Shown here: positions 17,207 through 25,900 of the stretch, one piece after another | How positions within the stretch are numbered: the first letter of the stretch is position 1 | How the letters are laid out: every line of letters starts with the position of its first letter | DNA from: Silicimonas sp. | GTDB taxonomy: Bacteria > Pseudomonadota > Alphaproteobacteria > Rhodobacterales > Rhodobacteraceae | Length of the DNA: 38,668 bases | Direction: 5' to 3' | Assembly: GCA_022819605.1 (NCBI GenBank) | Contig: JAJEGW010000044.1 | Location: 1-38,668 of the forward strand | Notes under the pieces: model-generated | What the model saw: the letters and a program-made list of their open reading frames with translations, nothing else | What the model was told of the DNA's origin: nothing | Databases searched by the model: none | Position numbers and translations under genes: made by a program

Positions 17207-18274
17207 ATGTCGATCTTCGACCCAGCTGAAACGAGCCTGGCGGCGCCCAGCGACGGGCGAAGCTGGTTGGAGCGCGTTCCGGTCGCCTATTGGGTCGTTG
17301 GCCTGGTCTTGCTGATTATGCCGGCAATTGCCGGTGACTTCATGCTGTTCCAGATCTTTGGCTGGACATTCATCCTGGGCCTGATTGCTCTCGGGCTGAT
17401 GTTCCTGGGCGGTTACGGCGGAATGGTCAGCCTTGCCCAAATGTCGATCGCCGGTGTGGGCGGGTACATGGTCGCGATATTCGGGGTGTCTGCCATTGAC
17501 ACGATTTCACTTGGCTGGCCGTGGTATGTCGCGATCCCGATCGCTCTGGTCATCGCGATGCTCTTCGGCACCCTGACCGGATGGCTCGCGGTGCGAACCG
17601 AGGGAATCTACACGATAATGATCACCCTCGCGATTGCAGCCGCGTTCTTCTATTTCGCCCGGCAAAACTATGTGATGTTCAACGGGTTCTCCGGGTTCAA
17701 CGGTGTCCTGCCCCCGATGCTGTTCGGCGTGGACTGGCGTGGTGCGGCCGCGTTCTACTATCTGACCCTGTTTTGGGCTGCGCTTGGCTATCTTGTTGTT
17801 CTCTACATCTCCCGCGCCCCGTTCGGATTGGCGCTGCAAGGTGTTCGGGACAACCCGCGCCGCATGTCGGCCTTGGGATACAACGTTACCGCGCACCGCG
17901 TGGCCGCCTACACCTTCGCGTCATTGCTCGCGGCAATCGGAGGCATTTTGCTCACCTGGCAGTCGGCGCAGATTTCGCCGGGCACAGCTGGCATCGGACC
18001 GGCAATAGACATCTTGGTCATCGCGGTGATCGGGGGCATGCGCCATCCGGTCGGCCCCTTCATAGGCGCGTTCATCTACGTCATCCTGAAGACCTACGCG
18101 ATCGACGCCCTGGTCACGCTCGGGCTTTCAGGCGAACGTTTCCAACTGCTGATCGGCATTGCCTTTCTTTCCATTGTCTTCTGGTCGCCGGACGGCATCA
18201 TTGGCCTGTGGGACAGATTGCGTGAAGACCGCAAACGCGATCCGCTGACCGGTCGTGGCGGAGAAGAGCCATGA
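17207..18274 (+). CDS. LIV-type ABC transporter inner-membrane permease (LivM-like)
   Basis: A 355-residue partner permease. It shows the LivM-type signature GYGGMVSLAQMSIAGVGGYMVA after two helices, the segment RNAPFG-like SRAPFGLALQGVRDNPRRMSALGYN (the cytoplasmic loop that contacts the ATPases), and GIGPAIDILVIAVIGGMRHPVGPF late in the protein. About nine membrane helices are expected. It follows the LivH-like gene by one base and its TGA overlaps the ATG of the ATPase gene by 4 nt, so translation is coupled. The C-terminal tail is basic and cytoplasmic. Confidence 0.92.
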   Translation: MSIFDPAETSLAAPSDGRSWLERVPVAYWVVGLVLLIMPAIAGDFMLFQIFGWTFILGLIALGLMFLGGYGGMVSLAQMSIAGVGGYMVAIFGVSAIDTISLGWPWYVAIPIALVIAMLFGTLTGWLAVRTEGIYTIMITLAIAAAFFYFARQNYVMFNGFSGFNGVLPPMLFGVDWRGAAAFYYLTLFWAALGYLVVLYISRAPFGLALQGVRDNPRRMSALGYNVTAHRVAAYTFASLLAAIGGILLTWQSAQISPGTAGIGPAIDILVIAVIGGMRHPVGPFIGAFIYVILKTYAIDALVTLGLSGERFQLLIGIAFLSIVFWSPDGIIGLWDRLREDRKRDPLTGRGGEEP

Positions 18275-19074
18275 ACGCCGTTCTCGATGCCGGTTCAACG
18301 ATTTCCGAACGCCTCGGAGCGACCGGGACGGCCAACGCGCTGGAACTGAAGGGCGTGTCGAAGTACTTCGGGGCATTGGCTGCGCTCATTGACATCGACA
18401 TCACGGTTCGGCCCAGCGAGCGGCGCGCCGTGCTTGGGTCAAACGGTGCCGGGAAGACAACGCTCTTCAACTGTGTAGCGGGGGACTTTTCTGCCACCAC
18501 AGGCTCGATTCGCTTTTTCGGCGAAGACATTACCCGGTTTCCTCCGCATGAACGCATCCGAAGGGGGCTGCGCCGGACCTATCAGATCTCCTTGCTCTTC
18601 ACCGGCCTCACCGTGCTGGACAACATTTTCCTGGCCTGTGTTGGCGTCTCGCGCAGCCGTTTTTCATTCTTGCAGCCGGGGCGCGATGACGCCTTGATGG
18701 CGAGTGCGGAGAACCTTGTACGGGTGGTCCACCTCGAGGACGCCAAGGACGAGCAGGTCGCGACTCTTTCCTATGGCCAGCAGCGGCAGCTCGAAATCGC
18801 CATGGCCTTGGCGGGAGCGCCCCGGTTCATCCTCTTCGATGAGCCCGCCGCCGGGCTGTCGCCAGCCGAGCGCTCCGAACTCATCGAAATCCTGGTAGGG
18901 CTGCCGACTCACATGGGGTTCATCATCATCGAACATGACATGGACGTCGCCCTGCGGGTCGCCGAGTCAGTCACGATGATGCACAACGGGCGCATCTTCA
19001 AGGAAGGCAGCCCTGCTGAAATCGAGGACGATCCCGAAGTCCAGGCCCTCTACCTCGGAGGTGAAGATGGCTGA
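18271..19074 (+). CDS. LIV-type ABC transporter ATPase (LivG-like)
   Basis: A 267-residue cytoplasmic ATPase that powers the transporter. Walker A is GSNGAGKTT at 56-64, the ABC signature is LSYGQQRQLEIA at 166-177, Walker B is ILFDEP at 187-192, and the switch His is in IIIEHDMDVAL. The first ~22 residues are an extra, non-conserved leader. The R-T-Y-Q segment carries the Q-loop. It overlaps the permease before it by 4 nt and the LivF-like fusion gene after it by 8 nt. Confidence 0.94.
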   Translation: MNAVLDAGSTISERLGATGTANALELKGVSKYFGALAALIDIDITVRPSERRAVLGSNGAGKTTLFNCVAGDFSATTGSIRFFGEDITRFPPHERIRRGLRRTYQISLLFTGLTVLDNIFLACVGVSRSRFSFLQPGRDDALMASAENLVRVVHLEDAKDEQVATLSYGQQRQLEIAMALAGAPRFILFDEPAAGLSPAERSELIEILVGLPTHMGFIIIEHDMDVALRVAESVTMMHNGRIFKEGSPAEIEDDPEVQALYLGGEDG

Positions 19075-21232
19075 GGGCACGCCAATCCTCGAGGTCAGGG
19101 ACCTCAACGTCTACTACGGACAGAGCCATGCACTGCAGGGCGTGAACATGACGCTGCAGTCCGGCGTTCATTCGGTCGTTGGACGCAACGGGATGGGAAA
19201 GACCACTCTTTGCAAGGCGATCATGGGGCTGGAACCCGTCGCATCCGGAACTATTTCCTTCCAGGGACAAGCGATCAACGGGCGCAATCCCGCAGACGTT
19301 GCGCGCATGGGAATCGGCTACGTGCCGCAGGGTCGGCGAATCTGGCGCTCGCTGTCGGTAGACGAACACCTTCGACTCGTCGAAGGGCAGGGTGGCGTCT
19401 GGACCATAGAACGCATCTACGGGACATTTCCTCGCCTTGCTGAACGGCGCAGCAACCTGGGTTCTCAGCTTTCGGGCGGCGAGCAGCAGATGCTGGCCAT
19501 TGCGCGAGCCCTGCTTCTCAATCCACGCCTGCTGGTAATGGACGAACCGACCGAAGGGCTTGCTCCGGTCATCGTCCAGCAGCTCGAGAGCATGCTCATC
19601 CGCCTCGGGGAAGAGGGCGGCATCGACGTCCTGATGATCGAGCAGAACATCGGCGTCGCATGTGCAGTTGCATCCGACGTCGCCATCATGGTCAACGGAC
19701 GGATCAACCGCGTGATGGACTCAGCCCGCCTGGCGGGCGACCGCGACCTGCAGCAGGCACTGCTGGGGGTCGGTCGCCATGCGCATGATGAGACACCCGA
19801 ACCAACAGCGCGCACGGAAGAGCGCGATGTGCAGGACGCGCCCGTCGCCTTGGCGAAGGTCTACAACTCCAATCCCAGTATCCCGACCCGCTGGTCGCGC
19901 CCCGCCCCGGTGCATGTCATCGAAGGTGCAGCGCGTACCGTTACACCGACCACCCGCGAAGCCGAGCAGATCAAGCCGCTTTCACAGGCGCGACCGTCCG
20001 GCCGGTCGGGCCAGGTGCTCGTCGCAGGCACTTTGGATACCAAGTCCGAAGAGTTGAGATTCATCCAAGACGTGCTGAAGGACGAGGGGATTGATGCGAT
20101 CCTCGTCGACCTCTCAACTTCCGGCAAGCCATCCGGAGCGGAGATACCGCCGCATGCAATCGCGGCGTTTCACCCGCGAGGCGTCGCCGGGGTCTTTACT
20201 GGCGATCGCGGCACTGCGGTGTCAGGGATGGCCCTTGCCTTTGAGCGGTGGATTGCGCGGCAGGATGGGATAGGGGGGATCATTTCTGCGGGCGGTTCCG
20301 GCGGGACGTCGCTGGTCAGCCCGGCAATTCGGGCGCTTCCGGTTGGGGTGCCGAAGGTCGTGGTCTCGACCGTCGCCTCGGGGAACACCAGTCAGTATGT
20401 CGGGGCTACAGACATGTTGCTGCTGAATGCGGTCGCCGACGTGCAGGGGCTTAACGTCATTACCCGCGAAGTGCTTGCCAATGGTGCCCGGGCGCTGGCG
20501 GGCATGGTCGCTGGCAGGCGTGATGCGACCCCCGTGGCGGAACTGAAGCCGGCTCTTGGCCTGACAATGTTCGGGGTAACAACGCCATGCGTCCAGCAGG
20601 TTTCGGCCGCGCTTCAGCCGGAATACGATTGCCTGGTCTTTCACGCGACCGGCACTGGCGGAAAGGCCATGGAAAACCTGCTGGCATCGGGCAAGCTGTC
20701 CGGCGTCCTGGATTTGACGACAACCGAGGTCTGCGACATGTTTGCGGGCGGCGTCTTTCCCGCCGACGAGACCCGCTTTGAAGCATCGATCGAAGCGGGC
20801 TTGCCCTATATCGGCGCATGCGGCGCACTGGACATGGTGAATTTCGACAGTCCCGAAACGGTGCCCGAGCGCTATCGCGACCGGAAATTCTACCAGCACA
20901 ATCCGCAAGTTACCTTGATGCGCACTACGCCGGACGAATGCGACCAGATAGGTCGCTGGATCGGTGCGAAACTGAACCGAATGACGGGTCCGGTTCGCTT
21001 CTTCCTGCCCGAGGGCGGCGTTTCGGCGCTGTCCGCACCCGGGCAGCCGTTTCATGACCCTGCCGCCGATGCCGCGCTCTTCAACGCCTTGGAGGATGCC
21101 GTCCGACAAACCAGTTCGCGACATCTGCTACGCGTGCCCCACAACATCAACGACTCCGATTTCGCGGCCTTGGTGGTCGCCGAGTTCCGAGATCTGCACG
21201 GAGAGGTTCCCCGTGTTGCCGCACAAGGATAG
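19067..21232 (+). CDS. Fusion of LIV-type ATPase (LivF-like) and Tm-1-like (UPF0261) ATP-binding protein
   Basis: A 721-residue fusion. Residues 1-237 are a complete LivF-type ABC ATPase: Walker [10 protein letters not shown] at 39-47, Q-loop in [10 protein letters not shown], signature [10 protein letters not shown] at 134-143, Walker B LLVMDEP at 155-161, then IEQN. A low-complexity linker of about 75 residues follows. Residues ~315-716 are a UPF0261/Tm-1-like ATP-binding domain, beginning [14 protein letters not shown], with [13 protein letters not shown] ([16 protein letters not shown]) and [11 protein letters not shown] glycine-rich motifs. Tm-1 in tomato is an antiviral protein; bacterial members have no known role. 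No stop or frameshift separates the two parts. The start at 19067 has GGAGG at 19057-19061. It runs in the transport operon and is followed 5 nt later by the TIM-barrel partner. Confidence 0.9.
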   Translation: MAEGTPILEVRDLNVYYGQSHALQGVNMTLQSGVHSVVGRNGMGKTTLCKAIMGLEPVASGTISFQGQAINGRNPADVARMGIGYVPQGRRIWRSLSVDEHLRLVEGQGGVWTIERIYGTFPRLAERRSNLGSQLSGGEQQMLAIARALLLNPRLLVMDEPTEGLAPVIVQQLESMLIRLGEEGGIDVLMIEQNIGVACAVASDVAIMVNGRINRVMDSARLAGDRDLQQALLGVGRHAHDETPEPTARTEERDVQDAPVALAKVYNSNPSIPTRWSRPAPVHVIEGAARTVTPTTREAEQIKPLSQARPSGRSGQVLVAGTLDTKSEELRFIQDVLKDEGIDAILVDLSTSGKPSGAEIPPHAIAAFHPRGVAGVFTGDRGTAVSGMALAFERWIARQDGIGGIISAGGSGGTSLVSPAIRALPVGVPKVVVSTVASGNTSQYVGATDMLLLNAVADVQGLNVITREVLANGARALAGMVAGRRDATPVAELKPALGLTMFGVTTPCVQQVSAALQPEYDCLVFHATGTGGKAMENLLASGKLSGVLDLTTTEVCDMFAGGVFPADETRFEASIEAGLPYIGACGALDMVNFDSPETVPERYRDRKFYQHNPQVTLMRTTPDECDQIGRWIGAKLNRMTGPVRFFLPEGGVSALSAPGQPFHDPAADAALFNALEDAVRQTSSRHLLRVPHNINDSDFAALVVAEFRDLHGEVPRVAAQG

Positions 21233-21237
21233 GCAGC

Positions 21238-22062
21238 GTGTTTGATCGCAGCGACATGATGAGCAAGTTCCGCGCGATGCGAGACCGCGGCGAGCCGATC
21301 ATCGGCGGTGGTGCCGGGACCGGGCTTTCTGCCAAGTGCGAGGAAGCTGGCGGCATCGACTTGATCGTCATCTACAATTCCGGGCGGTACCGGATGGCCG
21401 GTCGCGGTTCGCTTGCCGGGCTGATGCCTTATGGCGACGCGAACGGCGTGGTGATGGAGATGGCGGGCGAAGTTCTGCCGGTGGTCAGGAATACGCCGGT
21501 GCTCGCCGGGGTCTGCGCGACCGATCCATTCCGGCTGATGGGCGCCTTCCTGGACGAGGTCAAGTCCGCCGGGTTCTCGGGTGTCCAGAATTTTCCGACC
21601 GTCGGGCTGATCGACGGAACCTTCCGGCTCAATTTGGAAGAGACCGGCATGGGATACGGCCACGAAGTCGAGCTGATCCGCATGGCCGCTGATCGCGACA
21701 TGCTGACGACACCCTATGTGTTCTCGGCCGATGATGCGCGCAACATGGCGGCGGCGGGTGCCGACATCATTGTCGTGCATCTTGGATTGACGACCGGAGG
21801 CTCAATCGGGGCGGAGACTGGCGTGGCACTGGCCGATGCCCCGGCCCTGACCGACGAATGGGCTGCTGCTGCACTTGAAGTGAATCCTGATGTCCTTGTG
21901 CTGGTGCACGGCGGACCGGTAGCAATGCCCGAGGACGCGGCTTTCGTCCTGAAGAACACCGAGAATTGTCACGGATTTTACGGCGCCTCTTCGATGGAGC
22001 GCCTGCCGACGGAAGTCGCGCTGACGGAACAGACGAAGAAATTCAAGGAGATCGACCTCTAA
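21238..22062 (+). CDS. Phosphoenolpyruvate hydrolase-like TIM-barrel protein (Tm-1 C-terminal type)
   Basis: A 274-residue protein of the PEP_hydrolase family (named by similarity; a reaction is not well established). Hallmarks are [35 protein letters not shown] at about 19-54, MPYGDAN, a [12 protein letters not shown] strand, [19 protein letters not shown], and [15 protein letters not shown] at the C-terminus. In plant and fungal Tm-1 proteins this TIM barrel lies behind the UPF0261 domain in one polypeptide; here it is the next gene. It starts with a GTG at 21238, five nt after the fusion gene; an ATG at 21256 is an alternative. Likely a functional partner of the Tm-1-like domain just upstream. 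Confidence 0.85.
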   Translation: MFDRSDMMSKFRAMRDRGEPIIGGGAGTGLSAKCEEAGGIDLIVIYNSGRYRMAGRGSLAGLMPYGDANGVVMEMAGEVLPVVRNTPVLAGVCATDPFRLMGAFLDEVKSAGFSGVQNFPTVGLIDGTFRLNLEETGMGYGHEVELIRMAADRDMLTTPYVFSADDARNMAAAGADIIVVHLGLTTGGSIGAETGVALADAPALTDEWAAAALEVNPDVLVLVHGGPVAMPEDAAFVLKNTENCHGFYGASSMERLPTEVALTEQTKKFKEIDL

Positions 22063-22081
22063 GGCCGAAAGGGAGGCTCAC

Positions 22082-25012
22082 ATGACTGGCGAACTGTTAG
22101 GACAACTGATCCTTTGGCTCATCGCGGCCGTCATCGTCATCTTTGTTGTCTACTGGGTGATGTATTGGCTTTACCGCCGCTCGACCAAGGAAGTCGCATT
22201 CGTGCGTACGGGTTTTCTTGGCGAAAAGGTCGTCATCAACGGTGGCGCATTCGTCTGGCCGATCATTCACGACATCACGCCAGTAAGCATGAATTCCCTG
22301 CAACTTGCGGTGACCCGCGAGAAGGACGAAGCGCTGATCACCCGTGATCGGATGCGCATCGACGTGGACGCGGAATTCTACGTTCGGGTGAACCAGACCA
22401 GGGAGGCGGTTTCGCTAGCCGCCTCAACCCTCGGCCGGCGGACACTGGAACCCGAGCGCATCCATTCGCTCTTGTCGGGCAAGTTCATTTCGGCACTGCG
22501 TACCGTTGCGTCACAGATGACGCTCGAGGAGGTGCATGAAAACCGCAACGAGTACGTCGCCCGCGTCAAGGAAATGGCGCAGGAGGGACTCGACAAGAAC
22601 GGACTGGAACTGGAAAGCGTCGCGGCGACGGACATCGACCAGACCGACATTCAGTATTTCAACCCGTCCAACAAGTTCGATGCGGAAGGCTTGACCGCCG
22701 TCATCGAGGCTGTCGAGCAACGCCGCAAACTGCGCAACGACATCGAGCAGGATGCGATGATCAAGATTCGCGCGCGGAATCTCGAGGCTGAGAAACAGGC
22801 GCTGGACATTGAACGCGAGTCTGAAGAGGCCCGCCTTGACCAGGAGCGGGAGGTTGAATTCCGGCGCGCGCAGCAACGCGCAGAACTGGCACGGGAGCGT
22901 TCCGAGCGGGAAAAGGACGCCGAACAGGCGACGCTACTTTCGCGCGAAGCCATTGAAACTGCCCGGATCGAAAACGAGCGTCAGATTTCCGAGGTGCGCA
23001 TCGCGTCCGAACGTGAAGTCAGGCAACGCGAAATCGAGTCGCAGAAAGTCGTCGATGAAGCGGACATCTCGACCCGTGAATCCGTTGAGAGGGCGCGGAT
23101 TGCGCAGGAAAGGACGCTGACCGAGGAACGGATCAAGACGCGGCAGCGGACCGACGCTGCGGAAATTGCAGCGCGCGAGGCGATCGAAAAGGCCCGTATC
23201 GCCCAGGAAAAGGCCCTGGAAGAGGCGCGAATCGCGAAAGAGCGCGAAACCCAGTCAAAGGAGATCGAACGTCAGCAGACCATCGATGCAGAAGGCATCA
23301 CCGCCCGCGAAAATGTGGAGCGCGCCCGCATCGCACAGGAAAAGGCCGTGACCGAGGCCCGGATCGAGTATGAACAGACCACGCGCGAGCGCGAAGTTGC
23401 CCGCGACCTGGCCATCAGCGAAGCCGAAATCGCTCAGCGTGAAGCGACCGAAAAGCTGCGGATCATGCAGGAAAAGGCCGTGGCGTCGGCCCGCATATCC
23501 TCTGACAGGGAGACCCGCAGCCTGGAAATCGAGCGCAATCGGGCGATCGACCAGGCCGAGATTGATGCGCGCGAGGCCGTCGAAAAGGCCCGAATCGCGC
23601 AAGAACGCCTGCTGGCCTTCGAGCGCATCGAGGCGGACGAAAAAACCGAGGAACGAGATTTATTGAAGGCGGAAGCGGTCGAGGCTGCGCGCATTGCGCA
23701 AGAGAAGAAGGTCGCGGCAGAACGCATTGCCTCGGAACGCGAGACCCGGAGCTTGGAAATCGAGCGCAACAAGATGCTTGAAGAGGCCGAGATCGAGTCG
23801 CGCGAGGCCGTCGAAAAGGCTCGCATTGCGCAGGAAAGGCTGGTCGCATTCGAACGGATTGAGGCCGATGAAGATACGGAGGTCCGCGAACAGTTGAGAG
23901 CCGAAGCGGTCGAAGCAGCCCGAATCGCCAAGGAAAAGAAGCTCGCTGCCGAGCGCATTGCCTACGAGCAGGACATGCGGGAGCGCGAAATTGCGCGCAA
24001 CCGTGCGGTCGACGAAGCCAACATCGCCGCTCAGGAAACGATCAATGCAGCCCGCATCGAGGAAGAAGCCAAGACCCGAGCTGCCGAGATCGAGAAAGAG
24101 CGCGCAATCGAGGCCGCAAACATCGAGCGCCGCAAAGCGTTGGAGCACCTCGAAGTTGAACGGACAAAGGCGCTGCGCGAAGCCGAGATCGCTGCAAAAG
24201 AGATCGTCGAACGAGTGCAGATCCAGTCCGAGGACGAGCTTGATGATGCGCGAATCGCGCATCAGAAGAAGCGTCGCCAACTGGAAATCGAGCGTGAAAG
24301 GGCGGTCGAAGAAACGGCGATGGAGAAGGCGATCGCACTCTACGGCAAGTCGCTCGACGAAAGCGCCGCGGCAATCGAGGCCGATGCGGCACGCGCCCGT
24401 GCAGCCGAAGCTGCAGCCAAGGTCGATACGGCTGCCGCGCTCGAGGAAGCGTCGCGCGACAAGCAGGTTGGCGTTACCGCCGCCGAAAGGGAGGCCGAAC
24501 GCGCCAAGCTCGCCGCGCATGCAGAGGAAGTTGTCTCGGCTGTCCGCGCTGAGGCCCAGCGGCTTATCAACGAGGCCGAGAACATCCTTACCGATGAAGC
24601 CCGTGCATCGCTCTTCAAGCGCAACATGCTGGAGCGGCTCGAAGGCATCATTGCAGCGCAGGTCAAGCCGCTTGAGAAGATCGACGAGATCAAGATCATG
24701 CAACTTGGCGGTGGCGGCACGACCGGGCTCAACTGGGCAGACGGCGGTTCCGACGGCGGCGGCGGCGGGGGTGGTGCGCCAAGCCCGACCGACGAGGTCA
24801 TCAATTCCGCGCTTCGGTACCGTGTTCAGGGGCCCATGATCGACAGCCTGATGAACGACATCGGAATTGACGGCTCAAACCTGGCGAGATCTGCGATCTT
24901 CCAGGATGCCAGCAACATGGCGCGCGCGATGAGCGAGAGCCAGAAGGTCAGGGCCGCAACGAAAGCCGAAGAGGAGGAGAAGAAGAACAGGGACGGGGAG
25001 GCGAAGTCCTGA
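22082..25012 (+). CDS. Giant flotillin-family SPFH protein with a very long hendecad coiled coil
   Basis: A 976-residue membrane-anchored scaffold protein. Residues 8-30 are a membrane hairpin or single helix. Residues ~35-200 are the SPFH domain, with RTGFLGEKVVINGGAFVWPI, the RIDVDAEFYVRV strand and the KNGLELESVAATDIDQTD end. Residues 292-753 are 42 consecutive 11-residue repeats, and 754-870 continue as a helical tail ending in RLEGIIAAQVKPLEKIDEIKIMQ. A Gly-rich linker and a C-terminal oligomerisation region follow. Ordinary bacterial flotillins are roughly 500-700 residues long, so this one is enlarged in the coil. Flotillins organise membrane microdomains; here it probably clusters the operon's proteins at the membrane (inference). 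GGGAGG at 22071-22076 gives a strong start; the next gene begins 1 nt after the stop. Confidence 0.88.
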   Translation: MTGELLGQLILWLIAAVIVIFVVYWVMYWLYRRSTKEVAFVRTGFLGEKVVINGGAFVWPIIHDITPVSMNSLQLAVTREKDEALITRDRMRIDVDAEFYVRVNQTREAVSLAASTLGRRTLEPERIHSLLSGKFISALRTVASQMTLEEVHENRNEYVARVKEMAQEGLDKNGLELESVAATDIDQTDIQYFNPSNKFDAEGLTAVIEAVEQRRKLRNDIEQDAMIKIRARNLEAEKQALDIERESEEARLDQEREVEFRRAQQRAELARERSEREKDAEQATLLSREAIETARIENERQISEVRIASEREVRQREIESQKVVDEADISTRESVERARIAQERTLTEERIKTRQRTDAAEIAAREAIEKARIAQEKALEEARIAKERETQSKEIERQQTIDAEGITARENVERARIAQEKAVTEARIEYEQTTREREVARDLAISEAEIAQREATEKLRIMQEKAVASARISSDRETRSLEIERNRAIDQAEIDAREAVEKARIAQERLLAFERIEADEKTEERDLLKAEAVEAARIAQEKKVAAERIASERETRSLEIERNKMLEEAEIESREAVEKARIAQERLVAFERIEADEDTEVREQLRAEAVEAARIAKEKKLAAERIAYEQDMREREIARNRAVDEANIAAQETINAARIEEEAKTRAAEIEKERAIEAANIERRKALEHLEVERTKALREAEIAAKEIVERVQIQSEDELDDARIAHQKKRRQLEIERERAVEETAMEKAIALYGKSLDESAAAIEADAARARAAEAAAKVDTAAALEEASRDKQVGVTAAEREAERAKLAAHAEEVVSAVRAEAQRLINEAENILTDEARASLFKRNMLERLEGIIAAQVKPLEKIDEIKIMQLGGGGTTGLNWADGGSDGGGGGGGAPSPTDEVINSALRYRVQGPMIDSLMNDIGIDGSNLARSAIFQDASNMARAMSESQKVRAATKAEEEEKKNRDGEAKS
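22955..24340 (+). repeat. Array of 42 tandem hendecad (11-residue) coding repeats
   Basis: Codons 292-753 of the flotillin divide into 42 units of 33 bp with no break in register. Each encodes roughly x-x-A-R-I-x-x-E-x-x-V, with Ile/Val/Leu/Met at position 5 in all but the unit at residue 600 (Gln) and usually Ile/Val/Leu/Thr at position 11. The units are grouped into blocks of three or four (33 or 44 residues). An additional unit may precede at 281-291. Confidence 0.85.
23582..24043 (+). repeat. 231-bp direct duplication inside the flotillin coil
   Basis: Residues 501-577 (23582-23812) and 578-654 (23813-24043) are adjacent copies of a 77-residue, seven-hendecad block. Both start EKARIAQERL-AFERIEAD and contain EAARIA-EKK-AAERIA at the same offset. 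The DNA similarity is strong, so the second copy is fairly recent or has been kept similar by recombination. Confidence 0.8.
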
Positions 25013-25013
25013 G

Positions 25014-25454
25014 ATGGCCCGTGTCTACGCTTCGTCCGTCATTCCCGCTCCGCCGGGCCGCGTGTGGGACCGCATTCGCGGATTCAACGACCTGCCGCGT
25101 TGGCACCCCTTGATCCGCGAAAGCAGGATTGAAGAGGCGCTTCCGGCGGACAAGGTCGGGTGCATTCGGAACTTCAACCTGCAAAACGGAGACAATATCC
25201 GCGAACAGCTGCTGGGTCTGTCGGACTACGACATGTTCGTGACCTACTCGATCCTCGAAAGTCCGATGCCGCTCGGAGAGTATGTGGCCACGCTCAGGCT
25301 GACGCCCGTGACCGAGGGCGACCGGACCTTCATCGAATGGACTGCCGAGTTTTCATGCGACCCAAGCGGCGAAGACGAACTGGTAACCATGATTGGCACG
25401 GACGTTTTCCAGGCCGGTTTTGACGCGCTCAAGCGCCAGTTCGGAGGTGGCTGA
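25014..25454 (+). CDS. SRPBCC-fold (START-like) protein 1
   Basis: A 146-residue SRPBCC/polyketide-cyclase-like lipid- or ligand-binding protein. The pattern VYASSVIPAPPGRVWDRIRGFNDLPRWHPLI is the usual first strand and helix pair, followed by GCIRNFNLQNGDNIREQLL and TFIEWTAEF strands and a C-terminal FQAGFDALKRQF helix. It has no signal peptide, so it acts in the cytoplasm. In carbon monoxide dehydrogenase clusters an SRPBCC protein (CoxG) helps hold the molybdenum enzyme at the membrane; a similar job is inferred here. It starts 1 nt after the flotillin stop and overlaps its paralogue by 1 nt. Confidence 0.82.
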   Translation: MARVYASSVIPAPPGRVWDRIRGFNDLPRWHPLIRESRIEEALPADKVGCIRNFNLQNGDNIREQLLGLSDYDMFVTYSILESPMPLGEYVATLRLTPVTEGDRTFIEWTAEFSCDPSGEDELVTMIGTDVFQAGFDALKRQFGGG

Positions 25455-25900
25455 TGCCGCATGTCAAGAAGAGCACCGTGCTTGACGCGCCAGTGGACGC
25501 GGTCTGGGATGTCATTCGCGACTTCAACGGTCACGACCATTGGCACCCGGCGGTCGCCGAAAGCCAAATTGAGCGCGGATATCCTTCGGACATGGTTGGC
25601 TGCGTAAGGAACTTCCGCCTCGAGGGCGGTGCCAATCTGCGAGAACAGCTTCTCACGCTTTCGGATTTGGAGCAGACATTCAGCTACTGCCTGCTCGACA
25701 CGCCTGTTCCGCTCTTCAACTACGTCGCCCACGTCCGCCTGTTCCCGGTGACGGACGGGGATCGAACCTATTGGGAATGGGAAAGCCGTTTTGACACGCC
25801 CTCGGGGCGTGCAAGCGAACTGTCGGAACTGGTCGGCGAAGGCATCTACGCCGCGGGATTCGAGGCAGTGCGGAGCCACATGGGAATTGGTCATGCTTGA
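25454..25900 (+). CDS. SRPBCC-fold (START-like) protein 2, paralogue of the preceding gene
   Basis: A 148-residue paralogue of the preceding protein, with aligned motifs: VLDAPVDAVWDVIRDFNGHDHWHP, then GCVRNFRLEGGANLREQLL, VPLFNYVAHVRLFPV and TYWEWESRF. The pair looks like a tandem duplication that has diverged, so the two may form a heterodimer or bind different ligands. It could act as a CoxG-like adaptor of the molybdenum enzyme or as a ligand-binding cyclase-like enzyme. The ATG lies in TGATG with the previous stop, and its end overlaps the FAD-subunit gene by 8 nt. Confidence 0.82.
   Translation: MPHVKKSTVLDAPVDAVWDVIRDFNGHDHWHPAVAESQIERGYPSDMVGCVRNFRLEGGANLREQLLTLSDLEQTFSYCLLDTPVPLFNYVAHVRLFPVTDGDRTYWEWESRFDTPSGRASELSELVGEGIYAAGFEAVRSHMGIGHA

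Noticed and set aside
19760..20010. Two separate genes (LivF and Tm-1-like) with a missed boundary
   Set aside because: There is no stop codon or ribosome binding site between the domains, and no start codon with good context precedes the Tm-1-like domain.
22955..24340. CRISPR or non-coding tandem repeat array
   Set aside because: The 33-bp period is the codon image of an 11-residue helix repeat inside one long gene; there are no spacers or conserved direct repeats.
23660..24703. 347-codon minus-strand frame in the flotillin gene
   Set aside because: It is the mirror of the coiled-coil repeats; the regular Leu/Phe/Asp pattern comes from the repeat itself.
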